Shown here one piece after another: positions 7,840 to 16,819 of a stretch of DNA of 31,778 nucleotides (position 1 is the stretch's first letter; each line of letters starts with the position of its first letter). A program made the translations under genes and the position numbers. The DNA is from Candidatus Mediterraneibacter stercorigallinarum (lineage in GTDB: Bacteria; Bacillota; Clostridia; Lachnospirales; Lachnospiraceae), in assembly GCA_019116185.1 (NCBI GenBank), contig DXCD01000193.1, positions 1 to 31,778 on the forward strand. Reading direction: 5' to 3'. The notes under the pieces are model-generated. The model saw only the letters and a list, made by a program, of their open reading frames with translations, did no database searches and was not told the DNA's origin.

Positions 7840-9513
7840 TTAATTTTCCTTCGGGATCTCCAGGATCGCGCCCCTGTTTCCTGATGTCACCATGGACGCG
7901 TACCTCGCCAGATACCCTGTCTTTACCTTTGGCTCCCTAGGCTGCCATTTCGCCTTTCTCGCAGCCATCTCTTCATCCGATATATCAAGCTCCAGCTTCA
8001 GCTCCGGTATATTAATCTTGATAATATCCCCTTCTTCCACAAGCGCAATCGGACCACCCACTGCTGCCTCCGGCGACACATGCCCGATTGACGCGCCTCT
8101 GGACGCTCCGCTGAATCTTCCGTCCGTAATCAGCGCCACCGTTGATCCGAGCCCGTATCCCGCAATGGCTGAAGTCGGGTTCAGCATCTCTCTCATGCCG
8201 GGGCCTCCCTTTGGTCCTTCGTAGCGGATCACAATCACATCGCCGGGATTGATCCTGCCGGACTTGATCGCCTCTGTCGCTTCCTCGTCGCTCTCAAATA
8301 TCCTTGCCGGTCCTTCGTGTACAAGCATCTCGTCACACACGGCGGAACGCTTCACCACGCTTCCGTCAGGGGCAAGGTTGCCCTTTAACACGGCAAGACC
8401 GCCCGTCTCGCTGTACGGGTTGTCAATGGACCGGATGACCTCAGGGTTCTTGTTCTCGCATCCGGCGATATTCTCGCCAACAGTCTTTCCTGTGACTGTC
8501 ATGCAGTCTGTGTGCAGGAGACCTTTCTTATTCAGCTCATTCATAACAGCATATACGCCGCCCGCCTCATTCAGGTCTTCTATATATGTGTGTCCCGCCG
8601 GCGCAAGATGGCACAGGTTCGGCGTCTTTTCACTGATAGTATTGGCAAAATCAATTTCAAAGTCCATGCCGATCTCATGGGCGATCGCCGGGAGATGAAG
8701 CATACTGTTGGTAGAGCATCCGAGCGCCATGTCAACAGTTAAGGCATTGAGGATCGCATCCTCTGTCATGATGTCTCTCGGGCGGATATTCTTTCTCACA
8801 AGCTCCATAACCTGCATGCCTGCATGTTTCGCCAGCTGGATACGTGCGGAATAGACGGCAGGTATAGTGCCGTTTCCGCGCAGCCCCATGCCAAGGGCCT
8901 CTGTCAGGCAGTTCATGCTGTTTGCAGTATACATGCCGGAACAGGAACCGCAGGTGGGACATGCCTTATTTTCAAATTCACAGAGATCTTCATCCGTTAT
9001 CTTCCCGGCCGCATGGGCGCCTACCGCCTCGAACATACTGGAAAGGCTCGTTTTTCCGCCTTTCACATGTCCCGCCAGCATCGGGCCGCCGCTGACAAAG
9101 ATCGTCGGGATATTCACGCGCGCTGCTGCCATAAGAAGCCCCGGAACATTTTTGTCGCAGTTGGGAATCATCACAAGACCGTCAAACTGATGCGCCATTG
9201 CAAGCGCCTCTGTCGAGTCAGCGATCAGGTCTCTTGTCACAAGGGAATATTTCATCCCGATATGCCCCATGGCAATTCCGTCACACACAGCGATCGCGGG
9301 CACCATGATGGGCGTTCCTCCCGCCATGGCAACCCCCAGCTTGACTGCTTCTGTAATCTTGTCAAGATTCATGTGTCCCGGAACAATCTCATTATAAGAG
9401 CTGACCACGCCGATCAACGGACGTTCCAATTCTTCCTGCGTCATTCCAAGCGCATTGAACAGAGATCTGTGCGGCGCCTGCTGGACGCCTTTTGTTACTG
9501 TGTCACTTCTCAT
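7840..9513 (-). CDS. ilvD: Dihydroxy-acid dehydratase
   Basis: Dehydrates 2,3-dihydroxy-isovalerate and 2,3-dihydroxy-3-methylvalerate to the keto acids, the third step of branched-chain amino acid synthesis. The 557-residue length is standard. Iron-sulfur ligand motifs are visible: CDKNVPG at about residue 118 and CPTCGSCSGMYTANSMNC at about 186-203. The C-terminal domain contains GRFSGASRGASIGHVSPEA, which carries the substrate-handling serine. It lies between leuB (84 bp upstream) and ilvB (42 bp downstream). The cluster may be 2Fe-2S or 4Fe-4S; sequence alone does not decide this. Confidence 0.96.
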   Translation of the reverse strand: MRSDTVTKGVQQAPHRSLFNALGMTQEELERPLIGVVSSYNEIVPGHMNLDKITEAVKLGVAMAGGTPIMVPAIAVCDGIAMGHIGMKYSLVTRDLIADSTEALAMAHQFDGLVMIPNCDKNVPGLLMAAARVNIPTIFVSGGPMLAGHVKGGKTSLSSMFEAVGAHAAGKITDEDLCEFENKACPTCGSCSGMYTANSMNCLTEALGMGLRGNGTIPAVYSARIQLAKHAGMQVMELVRKNIRPRDIMTEDAILNALTVDMALGCSTNSMLHLPAIAHEIGMDFEIDFANTISEKTPNLCHLAPAGHTYIEDLNEAGGVYAVMNELNKKGLLHTDCMTVTGKTVGENIAGCENKNPEVIRSIDNPYSETGGLAVLKGNLAPDGSVVKRSAVCDEMLVHEGPARIFESDEEATEAIKSGRINPGDVIVIRYEGPKGGPGMREMLNPTSAIAGYGLGSTVALITDGRFSGASRGASIGHVSPEAAVGGPIALVEEGDIIKINIPELKLELDISDEEMAARKAKWQPREPKVKTGYLARYASMVTSGNRGAILEIPKEN

Positions 9514-9597
9514 ATGTCATTCCTCTCTTTCTGAAGATCATGCCTCTGCCCTGTACGCCGTATACGATCAGGCAGACCCGTTCTTATCCTGTTTTTA

Positions 9598-10683
9598 TTA
9601 TTTTATATATGAGCAGATCCGGTCACCCATCTCTGTGGTGCCGATCTGCTTTTTACCTTCTGACATGATATCAATGGTCCGGTATCCGTCTTTCAGTACC
9701 AGCTCCACTGCCCTCTCAGCAGCGTCCGCTTCCTTGTCCAGATCAAAGGAATACCTCAGCATCATTGCCGCGGACAGGATCGTCGCGATCGGATTGGCAA
9801 TGCCTTTCCCCGCAATGTCCGGAGCCGAACCGCCGCTGGGCTCATACAGACCGAACTTGGTGTCATTCAAGCTCGCGCTTGCAAGCATTCCGATGGAACC
9901 GGTCACCATGCTCGCCTCGTCTGAAAGGATATCCCCGAACATATTCTCCGTAAGGATCACGTCAAACTGGGCCGGATCTTTCACGAGCTGCATGGCACAG
10001 TTGTCCACCAGCATATGCTCCAGCGTCACTTCCGGATAATCCGCTGACACTTCCTCCACGACCTTCCTCCAGAGCCGGGAAGAATCCAGCACATTCGCTT
10101 TGTCCACGCTGGTCACCTTCTTGTTCCTCTTCATCGCAATATCAAATCCCCGCTTAGCGATCCTGCGGATCTCAGTCTCACTGTATGTAAGCTCATCTCT
10201 TGCGACAAGAACGCCGTCCTCTTCCGCTGTACTGCGCTTTCCGAAATACAGCCCGCCTGTCAGCTCCCTCATGATCATCATGTCAAAGCCCCGGTCTGCA
10301 ATCTCCTCTTTTAACGGGCAGGCTCCTTTTAATTCATCGTAGAGCACCGCCGGTCTCAGATTTGCAAACAGATTCAAGCCTTTCCGGAGCTGTAAGAGTC
10401 CTGCCTCCGGGCGTTTTGCCGGTTCAAGCTGATACCATGGGGAGGTCTTTGCATCCCCGCCTATGGATCCCATCAGCACAGCATCGCTGGCTTTTGCAGC
10501 CGCCAAAGTCTCATCGGTAAGAGGGACTCCGTTCACATCAATCGATGCCCCGCCCATAAGAAGCTGTGTATAAGAAAAGGAATGTCCGTACACCTCTGCG
10601 ACCTTGTCAAGAACCTTCAGCGCTTCGTCCACGATCTCCGGGCCGATCCCATCCCCTTTTATCACTCCGATCTTCATTTCCAT
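9598..10683 (-). CDS. leuB: 3-isopropylmalate dehydrogenase
   Basis: NAD-dependent oxidation and decarboxylation of 3-isopropylmalate in leucine synthesis. The 361-residue length matches the family. Diagnostic segments are GDGIGPEI at the N-terminus, the LLQLRKGLNLFANLRP arginine cluster that binds substrate, and NMFGDILSDEASMVTGSIGMLASAS, which supplies the metal-binding aspartates. It is the first gene of the leuB-ilvD-ilvB-serC-serA operon; a strong promoter lies 36 nt upstream. The ATG at 10683 is followed by another ATG two codons later; either could be used, with GAAGGG upstream. leuA and leuCD are not in the window, so leucine genes are split in this genome. Confidence 0.95.
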   Translation of the reverse strand: MEMKIGVIKGDGIGPEIVDEALKVLDKVAEVYGHSFSYTQLLMGGASIDVNGVPLTDETLAAAKASDAVLMGSIGGDAKTSPWYQLEPAKRPEAGLLQLRKGLNLFANLRPAVLYDELKGACPLKEEIADRGFDMMIMRELTGGLYFGKRSTAEEDGVLVARDELTYSETEIRRIAKRGFDIAMKRNKKVTSVDKANVLDSSRLWRKVVEEVSADYPEVTLEHMLVDNCAMQLVKDPAQFDVILTENMFGDILSDEASMVTGSIGMLASASLNDTKFGLYEPSGGSAPDIAGKGIANPIATILSAAMMLRYSFDLDKEADAAERAVELVLKDGYRTIDIMSEGKKQIGTTEMGDRICSYIK

Positions 10684-10718
10684 AACTATTCATCCCTTCA
10701 ATCAAAATGTTACTAATA

Positions 10719-10747
10719 ATCATACCGCATTTCCCGGCGTGTTTCAA
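10719..10747 (-). promoter_or_regulatory. Promoter of the leuB-serA operon
   Basis: On the minus strand TTGAAA (10747-10742), a 17-nt spacer and TATGAT (10724-10719) make a near-consensus vegetative promoter. The resulting 5' leader is only about 30 nt, too short for a T-box or attenuator. Confidence 0.75.
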
Positions 10748-10786
10748 GTATTTCAGGCACAAAAATAGAGGGCGCTCTAAAATATA

Positions 10787-10870
10787 ACAAAACGCTGGAA
10801 TCTGTATCCGCAAAGCAGACTTCAGGCTTTCAGCCCGCCGGTGTCTGCTTTTCTGTTACAAATTCCAGCG
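10787..10870 (-). terminator. Two-tier hairpin, probable terminator after the fucosidase gene
   Basis: Three nested inverted repeats share one axis: CGCTGGAAT (10793-10801) with ATTCCAGCG (10862-10870), AAAGCAGAC (10812-10820) with GTCTGCTTT (10843-10851), and a small tip GGCT/AGCC (10825-10828, 10832-10835). On the minus strand the hairpin is followed by a broken T run (TTTTGTTATATTTT). It starts 28 nt after the fucosidase stop. Confidence 0.7.
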
Positions 10871-10897
10871 CATCCTGCACTCTATGACTAGCAGGTA

Positions 10898-13800
10898 TTA
10901 AATTCTCTTTTTCTTCCAAATAACCGCTGCCAATACCACGGCAGATACCATTCCCGCAAGTGCGGTCATCCCGAAGGCATGTATCGGATCTCCGGTCTGA
11001 ACCGCCTCCTGTTCCCCATGGCCGGACTCATTATCCTGAGCCCCGCTGTTCTGATTTCCATCGTTCGGGTCACCGCTGCCCTGGTCGGGTCCGCCGTTCC
11101 CGGTATCATCTGTATCTCCCGGGTCTGAACCGCCCGGTTCTTCCGGCTCGCCGGCTTCCTGAAGCGCTTCCAGCGCTGAACGCAGTGCCTCTGCCGCATC
11201 TTTTACTGTTTCCTCATCCGCATTCTCAGATAAAAGAACCGCCCGCGCGTTATTGAGCGCTGCCGTCATATTATTCCAGCTCTCCTCTGTATAAAGCTCT
11301 TTATCCAGCTCGCCGGCTTCCTGAACAAGCGCTTCCAGTTCTTCAATCTCCGGCCGTTTCTCTAATCCTTCCAGGCAGCCCTTCAGCTTTTCCGCCGCCT
11401 GATCGATCACTGTCTGGTCCGCATCATTATCAGCATAGACCCGTTCTGCTTCTTCGTACACATCTGCCAGCGCCTTCCAGCTTTCGGCTGTATAATGATT
11501 CTCCAGTTCGTTTTCCAGGATCTTTTCCGCTGTTTCCAGATTCTCTAAAAGAACCGTTTTGTCCACATCCCTGACAAGGGCGTCCAGCGCCTGCTCCAGC
11601 GCTGTTGCCGCGTTTTCTGCATCCTGGTCATTGGGCTGCTGGGCATTCTTTACAGCCTGGGCCGCATCCAGCGCTTTCTGGACAGCGTCCCAGCTCTCCT
11701 GTGTATAATCTTCCGGATCTTTCTCCCGGGCGCTGCTGATGGCCGCGTCCAGTCTCTCCCACACGGATGAGACCACGGTCACGGTTACTGAGGCGGTGAC
11801 ATTCTTCGGGTTCAGAAGGTCCTCCCCCACCGTGATCTCGCCGTTCAGCGTGTATTTGCCCGGCACATCTGCCTGATATCCGTCTTCCAGCCATTTTACC
11901 GACAGTTCTTTCGCTGTCCCGTCATCCAGTTTTGCGGTAACCCGCTCCGGAAGACCAAGGTCGGCGAATTCCGTCCCTTCTTTTACAGTGATTCCCGGTA
12001 TCTCCCCGATCTCCGTCACAGCCGGAAGCCGCGAGCCTGATGCCTGAAGTTCATAAATCGTGATCCTTTTCTGGGCATCCGTATTTTTAAACTGATATCT
12101 CAGCGCGCTTGCGTTCACCGGCTTCTCCAGCGTAAAAATATTGGTTCCCTGAGACTGCCCGTCCTGATCCGGCTCAGATTTGAGAGACTGTTTTTCAACA
12201 ATGGTCACCCACTCTCCACCGCAGAGCGCTTCGACCGTTGTCTCATCCCCGCGTGTTTTATATCCGTCGTTTTTCTCAAGGAACTCCTGAATATAGAGAG
12301 CATTGATCTTGTAAACCCCATCCAGCTCCACTGTCACAGTAAGGGAATTCTGTAAATCATTTCCTGCGTAGCGGGTAGAGCTGTCTCCGTCCACCATAGC
12401 TTCCACCGGATAGCTTGACTCGTTCTGCGAGGCAGCGCTTGCCTCGGCAGACTGTCCCCGCATAATATTTTCTGCGGCGCCGCTTTCTTCAAATGCGGCT
12501 GCGGCATTTTTGATTCTTTCCGCCGAAGCATCCACCGCTGTCTGCCCTGCCGTGATATCCGCAAGCAGCGCGGCTCCTTCAGTCTGTGCTGCCTGGAGCT
12601 CTCTTCTCTCATCGCTTAATACATACTTATCCAAGTCAAGTCCCGCGATCTCCTGCAGCGCCTGGAATAATTCCAGTTTGTCCGCCTGATCCGGCATTAC
12701 CGCCGAGCACATCACTTCCGTGATGCTCGCATATTTTGCGGGATCTCCTTCGTTGTTGAATGTAATGCGCAGTTTCACAGCTTCTTTCTGCTGCATATCA
12801 ACCTCTTTTGTCCCGTTCCAGACACAGGCAAACCCGCTCTCCACGGTCTCCCAGCTGCCATCCGGAGTCTGGATCTCTACTGTCGTATTTTTTGAACGCG
12901 TCTTTCCCTCTCCGTTTTTCCACTCTACGATGGAGAGCGTCTGCAGCGTATAACTTCCTTCAAGATCGATCTCCATTGTCCAGGAGCCGCTTCTGTCCCC
13001 ATTTACAGCGATCCTGTCACTGGAATCTGTCGGATCTGCTTTTCCGTTGACCGCCAGGGATGGCGGATAGCTCGAATGAACGCTCTGTCCGCTTGTAACT
13101 GTTACCGGCTTGTTTAATAAAATATTATCCAGCTCGGCCGAATCACGGAACTCAGCTTTTGTCATACCACTCTCTCTGCCGCCGCTGACCGCGCTCACCG
13201 CATAGACAGCGTTGTCATCCTCTTTCTCGATATATACAGTGGTATATTCCGACTGATAGAGTCTCTCCCAGCTCTCTCCGTTCTGTTTATACACGACATA
13301 TCCGTCAGCTCCATCTACCTCGCTGATCACCAGCTGGAGCGTTGTGTCAGAAATCTGATACCCGTTCACTTCATCCGGCGCGGTGATCGGAAGGATCTGC
13401 ATTGTCGCGCCTTCACTCTCCCTGCCGTCGGCGCTGACCGCTGTCACCCGCATGGTCACTCTGTCTTCCGCCTTTATTGCTGCCATATCGTCTGCCGGGT
13501 AAAGATAGTTTGTCTCTTTTACATCATCCGCTACAAGCGTATAATCCGGAGCATCGTTTACCGCCTCATAAACACGATAGCTGACAGCGTCTGAACTGCC
13601 GCTCCATGTAAGCTCCATTCCCAGCTCTTTGCTTTCTGCCTGTAAGCCTGACGGCGCTTCCGGATCTTTTACAGCCGGAATATCAGAGATCACATATGTC
13701 TGGCCTTTTTCCGTATCAAATGAAATCCTGTCCTGCCCCTCTGCAGTAACACTGACTTTCCCGCCGTCTTCGGTCCTGACAACTGCATCGCTCAGTCCCG

Positions 13801-16156
13801 GGTAATCTACTGTACAGTTCCCGCCGGACTGTGCTGTAATACGGAATTCTGTCGCTGTCCCTTCCGACCACTCTGCGTCTACTGCGAAATTCCCGCGCGC
13901 AAGCAGGCCCTGATAACTTCCGTCCGCCCAAGCGGAAGGAAGTGCTGCCAGCGGAGCAATGTAGCCTTCATGGCTCTGAAGAAGCATCTCTCCGATTCCC
14001 GCGGTAGCGCCGAAGTTTCCGTCGATCTGGAACGGCGGATGTGTATCCCAGAGATTGTCCATGATCTTTGTTTTCAAAAGCTGCTGAAGCTCCTGATAAC
14101 ATACATCACCGTCTCCGATCCTTGCCCAGGCACACAGCCTGTGGGCAATGGACCATCCGGTCGAACCCAGTCCGCGCTTCTCAAGGGAGATCTCTGCCGC
14201 ATCCAGCCATGCCGGTGTATTGCGGCTGATCGATGTCCCCGGATAAAGGCCCACCAGCTGGGAAATATGACGGTGCTGGGCCTCGCCGAACTCTCCGTAA
14301 TAATTCTCTTCGCGGTATTCCTTAACCTGACCTGAATAGCCGATATTTACCGGATCCAGTTTATTGATCTGCTCTTTTGCGGTCTGAACAATCGGATCAT
14401 CTTCTTTCCCTAATATTTCTGCCGCCTTGAGCAGGTTGTTGTGATTTTCCCATGTCATCTGCTGGTCAAACGCACAGCCTACCGTTTGTTTATTGTTGGC
14501 ATTTTCCGGCGATGCAGACGGAGAGATCAGATATTTTCCATCCTGTTCGATCAGGCTCTTGGAAAGGAACTTCGCCATTCCCGCCACTGCCGGATATGTA
14601 TGTTCTTCCAGTATTTCTTCATCTCTTGTAAAATCATACCAGTCCCAGAAAAGCATGCTGGTAAATGCTCCTGTTCCCGGGCCCGAGTGGCCGCCCGGGC
14701 TTGGCGCTCCGGCCGTGTAGGGATATACGCCGGTTCCGATTGCCCATCCATTTTCACCGGTTCCGTCCGGCGCTTTGAGGGCTGAACCTGTTGTCGTCAG
14801 ATAAGCATCCGCATTGCCTTCTGCCTGTTTCCTGAATGCCTCATTAAAATCAGCATAGGACTGGAACAATTCCGGCATGTTGGTGACAAATGCCGGCCAG
14901 TAATTCATCTGTACATTAATATTGTGCCAATAACCGCCGCTCCACGGTGTATCTTCGTATGCATTCCAGATTCCCTGCAGATTGGCCGGAAGGCATCCTT
15001 CTCTCGATGAGGCGATCAGAAGATATCTGCCGTACTGAAAAAACAGCTCCTCAAGATATGGGCTGTATGTTCCCTTTTTATATTCGCTCAGCAGCTGATC
15101 CGTGGTCTTTCCTTCATCCTGGCCGCCGATGTTCAGTTCGACCCTGGAATAATAAGTCTGATAATCCTCTACATGCCTCTCTCTGAGCTGTTCGTAGCTA
15201 TATTTCTCCGCGTCATCCAGATAGCCTGTCACCTTCTCGTGAGGATAGCTGTCCGGATCCAGCTTCTCCTTGACCGGATTGAGGAACGTCTCCGGCGTCA
15301 TCTCATAGTTAGTTCCCACTGCAAGCAGGATGACCGCGCTGTCCGCGCCCTCTACCCGGATCTGCCCGTTTCCTTCGGCATCAGTAACCGCTTCCATGGT
15401 ACCGCCCTGGGGAATCACCCGATACTGCCCCTCATAATTAATCTGATAATATTCCATTGTACCGGAAAGGACGATTGTTCCTTCCTCTCCCTCCACAGAA
15501 GCCTCTACCTGCCCGGTCTTTCCCATTCCATCCCCCGGTTCGAGATAATAATCACACAGATAGGGGGCTTCCGGCCGCAGGGTGAAGCTGAGCGCCCCTG
15601 CTTCTGAAGCATCCATCTTCATCACCATGACTTTATCCGGGTAACTTGTGAAATACTCTCTTGTATAAGTAACCCCATCATAGTCATAGCTCACATGGGC
15701 TGTCGCGTCGTCCAGGACCAGGTCTCTGCTGTAATCCGATACCTTCTCTTCCTCATGTCCGAAATCAATCCATGTTTTTGCCAGAAGATTCAGCCCTGTT
15801 CGATTACTCGTATCACTATTCCCCGAGTTTTTCTGATAGGGATTTGCAAGACTGTTCTCTGTAACATAAATTGCCTCTGTGTCTGTTCCTCCCCACACAT
15901 TTACACCCATGTACCCGCATCCGAGAGGAAGGGAATGTTCTTCGAATCCGCTGTCCGTATCACGCGATGTATTATCGATTCCCGTGATAGGCGCCGGCTC
16001 ATCATAATATAACCGCAGAGTTTTATCCGCCGTATCCTGTTCCCCTTCTCTTTCTTCTGCCTGCACAGCCGTTTCAGCCAGCGGGCTGAAAGATGCTGCC
16101 GCCAGAACCGCGCACAGAGCCAGGGCTGATGCCCTTCGGCACACTGTTTTCTTCAT
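10898..16156 (-). CDS. Secreted, cell-wall-anchored GH95 alpha-L-fucosidase, multidomain
   Basis: Predicted to release terminal fucose, chiefly alpha-1,2-linked, from mucin, milk or blood-group glycans outside the cell. The 1752-residue protein begins with a signal peptide (about 1-33). The GH95 region covers about 45-820. The residues known from Bifidobacterium AfcA are all present: N412 and N414 (HNINVQMNYW), the acid E551 (SPEN) and D712 (FQIDGNFG). Then follow two fibronectin-III-like domains (about 826-1010), an F5/8-type C (CBM32-like) domain (1010-1150), a helical segment, a second F5/8-type domain (1228-1375), a bacterial Ig-like domain (1384-1460), three FIVAR-type helical repeats (1465-1680), a Gly/Asp/Asn/Pro-rich linker, QTGD (1720-1723), a membrane helix and a KKKR tail. 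The ATG has GAGGTG upstream. It is monocistronic, with its own terminator. Confidence 0.93.
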   Translation of the reverse strand: MKKTVCRRASALALCAVLAAASFSPLAETAVQAEEREGEQDTADKTLRLYYDEPAPITGIDNTSRDTDSGFEEHSLPLGCGYMGVNVWGGTDTEAIYVTENSLANPYQKNSGNSDTSNRTGLNLLAKTWIDFGHEEEKVSDYSRDLVLDDATAHVSYDYDGVTYTREYFTSYPDKVMVMKMDASEAGALSFTLRPEAPYLCDYYLEPGDGMGKTGQVEASVEGEEGTIVLSGTMEYYQINYEGQYRVIPQGGTMEAVTDAEGNGQIRVEGADSAVILLAVGTNYEMTPETFLNPVKEKLDPDSYPHEKVTGYLDDAEKYSYEQLRERHVEDYQTYYSRVELNIGGQDEGKTTDQLLSEYKKGTYSPYLEELFFQYGRYLLIASSREGCLPANLQGIWNAYEDTPWSGGYWHNINVQMNYWPAFVTNMPELFQSYADFNEAFRKQAEGNADAYLTTTGSALKAPDGTGENGWAIGTGVYPYTAGAPSPGGHSGPGTGAFTSMLFWDWYDFTRDEEILEEHTYPAVAGMAKFLSKSLIEQDGKYLISPSASPENANNKQTVGCAFDQQMTWENHNNLLKAAEILGKEDDPIVQTAKEQINKLDPVNIGYSGQVKEYREENYYGEFGEAQHRHISQLVGLYPGTSISRNTPAWLDAAEISLEKRGLGSTGWSIAHRLCAWARIGDGDVCYQELQQLLKTKIMDNLWDTHPPFQIDGNFGATAGIGEMLLQSHEGYIAPLAALPSAWADGSYQGLLARGNFAVDAEWSEGTATEFRITAQSGGNCTVDYPGLSDAVVRTEDGGKVSVTAEGQDRISFDTEKGQTYVISDIPAVKDPEAPSGLQAESKELGMELTWSGSSDAVSYRVYEAVNDAPDYTLVADDVKETNYLYPADDMAAIKAEDRVTMRVTAVSADGRESEGATMQILPITAPDEVNGYQISDTTLQLVISEVDGADGYVVYKQNGESWERLYQSEYTTVYIEKEDDNAVYAVSAVSGGRESGMTKAEFRDSAELDNILLNKPVTVTSGQSVHSSYPPSLAVNGKADPTDSSDRIAVNGDRSGSWTMEIDLEGSYTLQTLSIVEWKNGEGKTRSKNTTVEIQTPDGSWETVESGFACVWNGTKEVDMQQKEAVKLRITFNNEGDPAKYASITEVMCSAVMPDQADKLELFQALQEIAGLDLDKYVLSDERRELQAAQTEGAALLADITAGQTAVDASAERIKNAAAAFEESGAAENIMRGQSAEASAASQNESSYPVEAMVDGDSSTRYAGNDLQNSLTVTVELDGVYKINALYIQEFLEKNDGYKTRGDETTVEALCGGEWVTIVEKQSLKSEPDQDGQSQGTNIFTLEKPVNASALRYQFKNTDAQKRITIYELQASGSRLPAVTEIGEIPGITVKEGTEFADLGLPERVTAKLDDGTAKELSVKWLEDGYQADVPGKYTLNGEITVGEDLLNPKNVTASVTVTVVSSVWERLDAAISSAREKDPEDYTQESWDAVQKALDAAQAVKNAQQPNDQDAENAATALEQALDALVRDVDKTVLLENLETAEKILENELENHYTAESWKALADVYEEAERVYADNDADQTVIDQAAEKLKGCLEGLEKRPEIEELEALVQEAGELDKELYTEESWNNMTAALNNARAVLLSENADEETVKDAAEALRSALEALQEAGEPEEPGGSDPGDTDDTGNGGPDQGSGDPNDGNQNSGAQDNESGHGEQEAVQTGDPIHAFGMTALAGMVSAVVLAAVIWKKKRI

Positions 16157-16328
16157 ATATACACCTCACTCTTCCTTTTAGCCGGCAGCATTCATCTGCC
16201 ATTGACTTATTTATTAATATTATGTGAAATTATACCTGCATTTCATCTTTTTGTCTTGTACATTCATGGACGCAAATATGACAATATTCACATTTTTGTA
16301 AGAAATTAATCAAATTCAAAAAATTTAC
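16157..16328 (-). promoter_or_regulatory. AT-rich upstream region of the fucosidase gene, weak promoter candidate
   Basis: A TATAAT occurs on the minus strand at 16234-16229, about 73 nt before the start codon, but no good -35 lies 17 nt upstream of it. An alternative TTGTCA-18-TACAAG pair lies further upstream. No convincing catabolite (cre) site was seen. Promoter position is uncertain. Confidence 0.3.
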
Positions 16329-16382
16329 AAAAAAACACCTGATGACCAGGTACATCAAATTGATGTTTCCAGCCATCAGGTG
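16329..16382 (-). terminator. Rho-independent terminator after yajC
   Basis: CACCTGATG (16336-16344) pairs perfectly with CATCAGGTG (16374-16382), with a further inner ATCAA/TTGAT pairing in the loop. On the minus strand it is followed by seven T (complement of 16329-16335). It begins 34 nt after the yajC stop. Confidence 0.9.
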
Positions 16383-16415
16383 CTGCTCTTCTGCAAGCCT
16401 GCTGTCTGCTGTATA

Positions 16416-16694
16416 TTACTCTGCATTCGGTTTCTCGATCTGAGCGATCGCAGCCTTCTGCATCGGAATACGGCAGTTCTTGTTATTTCCGAATTCAACA
16501 ATCACGTCATCTTCTGTAATATCAATGATCACTCCATAGAACCCGCTTGTTGTCAGCGCTGTATCTCCCACTTCCATGGATGCAAGCATTGCCTGGATTC
16601 TCTTCTGCTCTTTCTTCTGAGGGCGCATAAGCAGCAGCCACATCACCCCGAACATTACGGCGATCCAGACAATCATCATAATCATTTCTCCCAT
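16416..16694 (-). CDS. yajC: Preprotein translocase accessory subunit YajC
   Basis: Small membrane protein that associates with SecDF and the Sec translocon. The 92-residue protein has one N-terminal transmembrane helix (about 3-23), then the conserved MRPQKKEQKR segment, and a short soluble beta-domain with the family pattern GDTALTTSGFYGVI. The ATG is preceded by AGGAGG. It lies 125 bp after tgt, the classical tgt-yajC order seen in many bacteria, but a promoter-like sequence in that gap suggests it can also be transcribed alone. A strong terminator follows. secD and secF are not in the window. Confidence 0.95.
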   Translation of the reverse strand: MGEMIMMIVWIAVMFGVMWLLLMRPQKKEQKRIQAMLASMEVGDTALTTSGFYGVIIDITEDDVIVEFGNNKNCRIPMQKAAIAQIEKPNAE

Positions 16695-16733
16695 AATCAG
16701 ATTTCCTCCTAACTTTCATTACACAATAAAACT

Positions 16734-16762
16734 ACTATACACAAAAATACAATAATCTTCAA
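16734..16762 (-). promoter_or_regulatory. Promoter in front of yajC
   Basis: On the minus strand TTGAAG (16762-16757), a 17-nt spacer and TATAGT (16739-16734). The predicted start is about 32 nt before the yajC ATG. It allows yajC expression independent of tgt. Confidence 0.55.
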
Positions 16763-16819
16763 GAGCTTTTTACGAAAATGCCCTAAAACCGGAATAACCT
16801 GCTCTTTCACCAGAACTGC

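Noticed and set aside
8824..9534. Plus-strand frame of 236 codons opposite ilvD
   Set aside because: Antisense shadow of a conserved gene; rich in His, Arg and Cys with no recognisable fold.
10684..10897. T-box or leucine attenuator ahead of leuB
   Set aside because: The promoter is only about 36 nt from the ATG, no T-box sequence is present, and the large hairpin lies upstream of the promoter, so it is better read as the terminator of the fucosidase gene.
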